Assembly (NCBI GenBank): GCA_959020035.1
Contig: CAUEQX010000017.1
Coordinates: 1-19,698 of the forward strand
Direction: 5' to 3'
Source of the DNA: an uncultured Collinsella sp.
Lineage (GTDB): Bacteria; Actinomycetota; Coriobacteriia; Coriobacteriales; Coriobacteriaceae
Length of the DNA: 19,698 nucleotides
Positions 15,723 through 19,698 of this stretch are shown here, in pieces. The number at the start of each line of letters is the position of its first letter. Positions within the stretch are counted from its first letter, which is position 1. Position numbers and translations under genes: made by a program. The notes under the pieces were generated by a model, which was not told where the DNA came from, did not search any database, and saw nothing but the letters and a program-made list of their open reading frames with translations.

Positions 15723-15799
15723 GGCCCGTTCGTCTAGCGGTTTAGGACGCCGCCCTCTCAAGGCGGAGATCACCAGTTCGAATCTGGTACGGGCTACCA
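15723..15799 (+). tRNA. tRNA-Glu (anticodon CTC)
   Basis: Acceptor GGCCCGT (15723-15729) pairs with ACGGGCT (15789-15795), with a G-U at the first pair. The D-arm is TCGTCTAGCGGTTTAGGAC. The anticodon arm CCGCC-CTCTCAA-GGCGG gives anticodon CTC. The T-arm contains AGTTCGAATCT. An encoded CCA ends at 15799. It lies 17 bp after tRNA-Gln, so the two are co-transcribed. Confidence 0.95.
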
Positions 15800-15809
15800 A
15801 AATTGAACG

Positions 15810-15837
15810 CCCGGGCCTCGTAAGAGACCCGGGTTTT
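15810..15837 (+). terminator. Intrinsic terminator of the tRNA operon
   Basis: CCCGGGCCTC (15810-15819) pairs with GAGACCCGGG (15824-15833) with one mismatch, followed by TTTTG. Confidence 0.85.
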
Positions 15838-15893
15838 GTGTATTGACCGTATATACGGCGCCTGCCGTGTTTCGCTCAGATCGAGGAGTAGCC

Positions 15894-16811
15894 ATGGATC
15901 TGCCCATCAGCTTGCAAGACATCACGTATGCCGAGAACTATCTGGCGCAGGGCGACCTGGCTACGGCGACGCCGCTGCTGGAGCGCTTAGTGGAGCTCGC
16001 CGAGGAGTATATCGACGCCGAGTGCAAGACGGAGGAGAAGCGCCAATACTTTAGCTTCGATAGCAAGTTTGAGCGCTTGGCCTATCACCGCGTGGAGAAG
16101 GATCCGCGCGAGCTCGTGCAGGTCGAGGTGCCTTTTGACCGCCTGTACTCTGACATGGCGTTTGCCTACATTCGCCAGCAGGATTATGTGAGCGCTCGCA
16201 ATGCCCTGATGCAGGCCGTGCGTTGGGACCCCATGAACTGCAACTATCGCTTGGATTTGGCCGAGCTGTTCCGCGCTCTCGAGGACAAGCAGGAGTGGGC
16301 TTCGCTTTCGTTTTCGGTGCTAGAGCGCGCGAGCGATGGCAAGTGCGCCTCCCGCGCTTACGCCAATCTGGGTCAGTATTTCTTGGAGCCCGAGACCGAG
16401 AACATTTCGGCTGCCGTGGGCTGCGCGCGTCTGGCGCTGCGCCTGGCGCCCAACGATGCGCATACGACGCGCCTGCTCAACAAGATCCATACTACCTATC
16501 CGGATGCCGCCGAGGAGAGCGACGAGCACGTGATGGGCGAGCTGGCGTTGCAAGGCGTTCCGACCTCACCTTCGGCCGAGATTGCCATCTGCCTGATTAT
16601 GTGCGCGACCGATGCCGCAAGCGACGGCGACAAGCAGGAGGCGACGCGCCTGACGGTGCGTGCTCGCGACTTGGTGGGCGAGGAAGCCTGCGCGGCGATT
16701 ATCAAACTGGTGCGCGAGAGCGATGCTGAGCTCAATGCCGAGCGCAAGGCAAAGCGCGAGGCTGCGGGCTCAAACGCCGATGGCGCCAAGGAGGCCGGCG
16801 ATGCCCAGTAA
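15894..16811 (+). CDS. TPR-repeat protein upstream of smpB
   Basis: A 305-residue cytoplasmic protein with no signal or membrane segment. Its helical sequence has tetratricopeptide character: YAENYLAQGDLATATPLLERLVELAEEYI near the start, LYSDMAFAYIRQQDYVSARNALMQAVRWDPMNCNYRLDLAELFRALEDKQEWASLSFSVLERA in the middle, and AVGCARLALRLAPNDAHTTRLLNKI later. The C-terminus is charged and probably disordered (AELNAERKAKREAAGSNADGAKEAGDAQ). ATG 15894 has GAGGAG at good spacing, so I prefer it to the longer frame from 15843. The 3' end overlaps smpB by 11 bases, suggesting translational coupling and perhaps a role around translation or protein interactions. The function is unknown. A 12-bp palindrome CCGTATATACGG (15847-15858) lies in its leader. 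Confidence 0.85.
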   Translation: MDLPISLQDITYAENYLAQGDLATATPLLERLVELAEEYIDAECKTEEKRQYFSFDSKFERLAYHRVEKDPRELVQVEVPFDRLYSDMAFAYIRQQDYVSARNALMQAVRWDPMNCNYRLDLAELFRALEDKQEWASLSFSVLERASDGKCASRAYANLGQYFLEPETENISAAVGCARLALRLAPNDAHTTRLLNKIHTTYPDAAEESDEHVMGELALQGVPTSPSAEIAICLIMCATDAASDGDKQEATRLTVRARDLVGEEACAAIIKLVRESDAELNAERKAKREAAGSNADGAKEAGDAQ

Positions 16812-17271
16812 GCGCGAGCGCAAGCTCATTTCCAAGAATCGCTCGGCACATCACGAGTACTTTATCGATGAGACCTTTGAGTGCGGCATTGAACTGAGCG
16901 GCACCGAGGTCAAGTCGATTCGCGAGCGCGCCTGCCAGATCACCGATACCTTCGCGCTGATCCGCGGCGGGGAGTGCTGGCTCGTCGGCCTGCATATCCA
17001 CCCTTATAGCCATGGTGGCGTGTGGAATCGCGATCCCGACCGTCGGCGTGGTCTGCTGCTGCACCGCAAGGAGATCGACTTTCTTGACGGTAAACTTCGC
17101 AACCGTGGTTATGCGCTGGTTCCGTTGGAGCTCTACTTTAATACGGACGGCCGCGTAAAGCTGCTGCTGGGTCTGGGTCGCGGCAAGAAGCTCTACGACA
17201 AGCGCGAGGACATGGCCAAGCGTGATGTCCAACGCGAGATCGACCGCGCCCTTAAGGAACGCAACCGCTAG
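16801..17271 (+). CDS. smpB: SsrA-binding protein SmpB
   Basis: Partner of tmRNA in trans-translation: it binds the tRNA-like part of tmRNA and, with its C-terminal tail in the empty mRNA channel, rescues ribosomes stalled on broken mRNA. It has 156 residues, the usual size. Family sequences are ISKNRSAHHEYFIDETFECGIELSGTEVKSIRE, LVGLHIHPYSHGG, LLLHRKEIDFLDGKL and the tail GRGKKLYDKREDMAKRDVQREIDRALK. The start MPSKRERKL at 16801 has AAGGAGG just upstream inside the TPR gene, and the reading frames overlap by 11 bases. No ssrA (tmRNA) gene is visible within the window. RNase R, its usual functional partner, is encoded 4 kb upstream. Confidence 0.97.
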   Translation: MPSKRERKLISKNRSAHHEYFIDETFECGIELSGTEVKSIRERACQITDTFALIRGGECWLVGLHIHPYSHGGVWNRDPDRRRGLLLHRKEIDFLDGKLRNRGYALVPLELYFNTDGRVKLLLGLGRGKKLYDKREDMAKRDVQREIDRALKERNR

Positions 17272-17283
17272 GCACTCTATATA

Positions 17284-17350
17284 AGTTGCGGTGGAATACG
17301 GACTGTTTTGCCTGTTTGAGGGGCTATTCAGTCCCTATTTCACCGCAACT
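17284..17350. repeat. 67-nt long-stem hairpin after smpB
   Basis: Arms 17284-17305 and 17329-17350 pair over 22 positions with one G-U and one mismatch. The left arm begins AGTTGCGGTG and the right arm ends CACCGCAACT. The loop is 23 nt (17306-17328). It begins 13 bases after the smpB stop and is separate from the real terminator at 17393-17426. It has no T-tract, so it is either a palindromic repeat element or a 3' UTR structure. Confidence 0.65.
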
Positions 17351-17392
17351 GCGGGCGTCTTATCTTTCTTACTGTTCTGACACATATGTCTC

Positions 17393-17426
17393 AAAGGCGG
17401 CGTCCGTTATGGGTGCCGCCTTTTTT
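17393..17426 (+). terminator. Intrinsic terminator after smpB
   Basis: AAAGGCGGC..CC (17393-17405) pairs with GG..GCCGCCTTT (17411-17423), followed by further T to 17426. It closes the TPR-smpB unit before the flavoredoxin gene. Confidence 0.9.
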
Positions 17427-17477
17427 GTGGGTACATACATTCATGAGGTTCCAACCCGAGCTAGGGGAGTGATCGTT

Positions 17478-17981
17478 ATGGACAAAACTGCGTTCTTTAC
17501 CATGCCGAGTGGCCTGTACGTGGTGAGCGCCGCGGCAGACGGGCTGCGCGCCGGCTGCGTCATCAACACTGCGGTGCAGGTGACATCCGCCCCGCCGCGC
17601 ATCTCGATTGCCGTGAACAAGGAAAATGTCACGTCCGGCGTAATCGTATCGGCTAAGGCCTTTGCGCTGACCGTGATCGATCAGACGGCCGATATGCTCT
17701 ATATCGGCAACTTTGGCTTCCGCACCAGCAGTGGCTACGACAAGTTTGCCAAGTACGAGACCCACGAGACCGCGCTGGGCATGCCCTATGTGCCCGAGCA
17801 CGCGGCGGCGCTGTTTAGCTGCCGTCTGATTGATACCGTGGATGTGGGCACGCACCTGCTCTTTATCGGCGAGGTGGAGGATGCCGAGCGCTTGAGCGGC
17901 GAGGCCCCGCTGACCTATGACTACTACCACAAGGTGTTAAAGGGCAAGACGCCGCCCAAGGCTTCGTCGTATCAAGGCTAG
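17478..17981 (+). CDS. Flavoredoxin-like flavin reductase domain protein
   Basis: FMN-binding split-barrel protein of 167 residues, cytoplasmic. The sequence MDKTAFFTMPSGLYVVSAAADGLRAGCVINTAVQVTSAPPRISIAVNKENVTSGVI is the flavin-reductase-like fold seen in flavoredoxin and in the N-terminal half of high-molecular-weight rubredoxin. SGYDKFAKYETHETALGMPYVPEHAAALFSC and THLLFIGEVEDAERLSGEAPLTYDYYHKVLKGKTPPKASSY are typical of the C-terminal half. ATG 17478 has AGGGGAG at good spacing. The next gene is a rubredoxin, and in Hrb proteins these two parts are fused and pass electrons from NADH to flavodiiron protein. I infer the same pairing here with separate proteins; no flavodiiron gene is in the window. 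Confidence 0.88.
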   Translation: MDKTAFFTMPSGLYVVSAAADGLRAGCVINTAVQVTSAPPRISIAVNKENVTSGVIVSAKAFALTVIDQTADMLYIGNFGFRTSSGYDKFAKYETHETALGMPYVPEHAAALFSCRLIDTVDVGTHLLFIGEVEDAERLSGEAPLTYDYYHKVLKGKTPPKASSYQG

Positions 17982-17995
17982 AAATGTTCTAAAAA

Positions 17996-18038
17996 TACTT
18001 GCATTATATTATTGAGAATATATACTAATAAGCAAGTA
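17996..18038 (+). promoter_or_regulatory. AT-rich promoter of rubredoxin gene, flanked by an inverted repeat
   Basis: TTGCAT (17999-18004) and TATACT (18021-18026) are 16 bp apart. TACTTGC (17996-18002) and GCAAGTA (18032-18038) are perfect 7-bp inverted repeats that bracket the -35/-10 region, and a shorter TTATT/AATAA symmetry lies inside. The segment is far more AT-rich than its surroundings. This looks like a regulated promoter with an operator overlapping both elements. Confidence 0.6.
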
Positions 18039-18069
18039 CACCAGCAGTCACGTTCGAGAGGAGAACATC

Positions 18070-18213
18070 ATGGCTGAGGAAAAGAAGACGTATAAATTCG
18101 TGTGCACCGTTTGCGGTTACGAGGTTGAGGTCGACACGCCCGAGCTGCCCGAGGACTACGTGTGCCCGGTGTGCGGCGTCGGTCCCGATCAGTTTGAGCT
18201 CGTCGAGGAGTAA
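18070..18213 (+). CDS. Short rubredoxin
   Basis: A 47-residue iron protein that carries single electrons through an Fe(Cys)4 centre. The ligands are Cys12 and Cys15 in FVCTVCGY and Cys32 and Cys35 in YVCPVCGVGPDQFELVEE. Only 16 residues separate the two pairs, against about 29 in classical rubredoxins, so the middle loop is missing; rubrerythrin tail domains are shortened in a similar way. The GVGPDQFE tail is typical of rubredoxin. ATG 18070 has AGAGGAG at good spacing. The gene has its own promoter despite following the flavoredoxin gene by 88 bp, so it can be made with its partner or independently. Confidence 0.93.
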   Translation: MAEEKKTYKFVCTVCGYEVEVDTPELPEDYVCPVCGVGPDQFELVEE

Positions 18214-18252
18214 CTCGCAGGCACACGGCGAAAGCCGAACATAGCTCTGTCC

Positions 18253-18289
18253 AAGGGTCCCGACTGGATATTCCGGCCGGGACCCTTTT
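18253..18289 (+). terminator. Intrinsic terminator of the rubredoxin gene
   Basis: AAGGGTCCCG (18253-18262) pairs with CGGGACCCTT, with a further inner CTGGA/TCCGG stem and a TAT loop, followed by TTTT. Only the plus-strand side has a T-tract. Confidence 0.9.
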
Positions 18290-18365
18290 GATTTATCTGA
18301 CGGTTTAAAACGGCCTTACGTGTTACAGATTGAGACGTTATATCTGGACAGTCACGCCATCCCAA

Positions 18366-19622
18366 TTACATCCCCGTTAGCAGCACGATGTCGAGAATCG
18401 TCACGATGGCACCGATCCCTACGAGCAACGCGTTGAGCGGGCGCGAGTTGGCGTATTTGCCCATGACGCGGCGTGAGCTGGTGAGCCGTATAAGCACGAA
18501 AACCGTGATCGGCAGCTGAAGCGACAGCAGTGCCTGACTCCAGATGAGACCTTCAAAAGGATTTGGGACGACCAGACACGCCGCCACTGCGCCGGCGAAA
18601 CAGGCCGCCACCCCGATCGAGGAATGTCGGTCGTGGATGTCGTATTCCTCGTCGAACATGCCCGCGGTGATGGTGCCTGCCGCCATGCCTGCCGTCACAC
18701 TACTCGAGAGGCCCGCAAACAGCAGCGCCACCGCAAAGATTGTCGAGCTTGCTGGGCCCAGAATGGGGGAGAGCGTGTCCGCTGCGACGGCGAGGTCGTC
18801 TACGACAATGCCGTGCGCAAAGAAGGTCGTTGCGGCCAGGATGACCATGGCCGAGTTGATTGCCCAGCCCACGCCCATCGAAAAGAGCGTGTCGAAGAGC
18901 TCATAGCGCAGACGCTCTTCGATAACCTGCTCGCCTTGGCCTTCGAAGTGCATGGATTGGATGACCTCGGAGTGTAGAAAGAGGTTGTGGGGCATAACGA
19001 CCGCACCCAGGACACTCACGATAATCGCGGCAGAGCCAGTGGGCATACTGGGCGTGATCCAGCTTGCGGCGGCTTGCGGCCAGTCGACCTTGACTAGTGC
19101 AAGCTCGGCCAAAAACGAGAGTCCTACCACGCCTACGAAGGCGATGATCCAGCGTTCGGCACGCTTGTAGGAACTCGTCATGAGCATCGCCATCGATACT
19201 GCCGCCACGATGACGCAGCCCGCACGCACGGGCAGCCCAAAGAGCATTTGAAGGGCAATCGCGCCACCCAGGACTTCGGCCATGGCGGTGGCGATGGTCG
19301 CGAGATAGGCACTGGCGAGCACCGTGCGTCCAACGAAGCGGGGGAGGTAACGTGTCGTGGCCTCGGCAAGACAGGCACCCGTGGCGATACCCAGGTGCGC
19401 CGCATTGTGCTGCAGCACAATGAGCATAATCGTGGACAGTGTGACGATCCACAGCAGCGCGTAGCCAAACTGCGAGCCCGCGGCCATATTGGAGGCCCAG
19501 TTGCCCGGGTCGATAAAGCCGACGGTCACGAGCAGCCCGGGGCCGATATGCCGGGCGATATCCAGACCTCCGTGGCCTCCGGTGCGGTGCGAGCCAAAGT
19601 GTTGTTTGAGATGGTTGAGCAT
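18366..19622 (-). CDS. NRAMP-family divalent metal (Mn/Fe) transporter
   Basis: Proton-coupled importer of Mn2+ or Fe2+ in the cytoplasmic membrane, 418 residues with about eleven hydrophobic segments. The TM1 metal-binding motif DPGN is at residues 38-41 (GFIDPGNWASNMAAGSQFGYALLW). The TM6 motif MPHN is at 210-213 (GAVVMPHNLFLHSEVIQS), with the methionine that selects transition metals over Ca/Mg. Both are intact, unlike the Mg or Al transporting relatives. The start at 19622 has AGGA eight bases upstream on the minus strand. The gene converges on the rubredoxin gene; no terminator of its own is obvious in the 76-bp gap. A GC-rich hairpin lies in its 5' leader. I do not see a DtxR/MntR-type site in the short upstream segment available. 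Confidence 0.95.
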   Translation of the reverse strand: MLNHLKQHFGSHRTGGHGGLDIARHIGPGLLVTVGFIDPGNWASNMAAGSQFGYALLWIVTLSTIMLIVLQHNAAHLGIATGACLAEATTRYLPRFVGRTVLASAYLATIATAMAEVLGGAIALQMLFGLPVRAGCVIVAAVSMAMLMTSSYKRAERWIIAFVGVVGLSFLAELALVKVDWPQAAASWITPSMPTGSAAIIVSVLGAVVMPHNLFLHSEVIQSMHFEGQGEQVIEERLRYELFDTLFSMGVGWAINSAMVILAATTFFAHGIVVDDLAVAADTLSPILGPASSTIFAVALLFAGLSSSVTAGMAAGTITAGMFDEEYDIHDRHSSIGVAACFAGAVAACLVVPNPFEGLIWSQALLSLQLPITVFVLIRLTSSRRVMGKYANSRPLNALLVGIGAIVTILDIVLLTGM

Positions 19623-19643
19623 GGCTGGTTCCTACGTTGGGGT

Positions 19644-19680
19644 GGCGCGGCGCTGCACTTGGGTTGCGCGGCGCCGCGCC
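19644..19680 (-). promoter_or_regulatory. GC-rich hairpin in the NRAMP gene leader
   Basis: GGCGCGGCGC (19644-19653) and GCGCCGCGCC (19671-19680) are perfect 10-bp inverted repeats about 20 nt upstream of the start codon. No T-tract follows on the minus strand, so it is a 5' leader structure rather than a terminator. It does not show the conserved sequence of the yybP-ykoY manganese riboswitch as far as I can tell. Confidence 0.4.
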
Positions 19681-19698
19681 CTGGGTTTAGGTTGGGGC

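Noticed and set aside
15564..15800. Minus-strand frame across the two tRNAs (reads VARTRFELVISALRGRR...)
   Set aside because: This is the well-known false protein obtained by translating the antisense of tRNA genes; the tRNA cloverleafs are clear.
17272..17477. tmRNA (ssrA) gene next to smpB
   Set aside because: No tRNA-like acceptor or T-arm, no CCA end and no tag-coding frame; the segment holds a long hairpin and a terminator instead.

Overview
The window is about 19.7 kb of a GC-rich (roughly 60% by eye) bacterial chromosome. It is most likely from the class Coriobacteriia, and probably a Collinsella-like gut actinobacterium. I base this on gene content and protein style: an L31 with a long Ala/Lys/Glu tail, a transketolase split into two subunits, an FtsE with a long Pro/Ala/Gln-rich N-terminal extension, a secA-prfB pair without the prfB frameshift, and codons ending mostly in G or C. 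This is recognition from memory, not a database match.

Layout, left to right. The 3' end of an unidentified gene is followed by rpmE (L31) with a structured leader and a strong terminator. Next come secA and prfB, which overlap by one base, and a YitT-family membrane protein whose ribosome-binding site abuts an intrinsic terminator. The two transketolase subunit genes end in a perfect terminator. A gap of about 450 bp then holds a 122-nt hairpin, ahead of ftsE-ftsX (overlapping) and rnr. From about 12.87 to 15.56 kb there is a small accessory-looking stretch: a serine recombinase, a VanZ-like membrane protein, an ArsC/Spx-like protein, a cluster of three palindromes, and a short minus-strand gene that may be truncated. 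It is followed by tRNA-Gln(CUG) and tRNA-Glu(CUC) with their own promoter and terminator, then a TPR-protein gene overlapping smpB. The right end holds a flavoredoxin-like gene, a very short rubredoxin with its own AT-rich promoter, and a minus-strand NRAMP metal transporter.

Most of the genes are housekeeping: protein export (secA), translation and ribosome rescue (rpmE, prfB, smpB, rnr), the pentose phosphate pathway (two-gene transketolase) and cell-envelope hydrolysis control (ftsEX). RNase R and SmpB act together in trans-translation and are often neighbours. Here they are 4 kb apart, with the recombinase segment and the tRNAs between them. Flavoredoxin plus rubredoxin looks like an unfused version of the high-molecular-weight rubredoxin electron carrier that feeds O2/NO-scavenging flavodiiron proteins in anaerobes.

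I did not find a defence island, CRISPR array or prophage. The observations most worth following are: (1) a three-copy family of small palindromes with a constant loop and changing but complementary arms; (2) RF2 with SPT in place of the SPF codon-recognition tripeptide; (3) a transketolase C subunit whose GEDGxTHQ active-site motif is replaced by VAVSSTNQ in an AT-rich codon patch; (4) the FtsE extension; (5) three other palindromic or hairpin loci (8185-8306, 14765-14938, 17284-17350); and (6) the rpmE leader, which has mutually exclusive pairings next to its Shine-Dalgarno.
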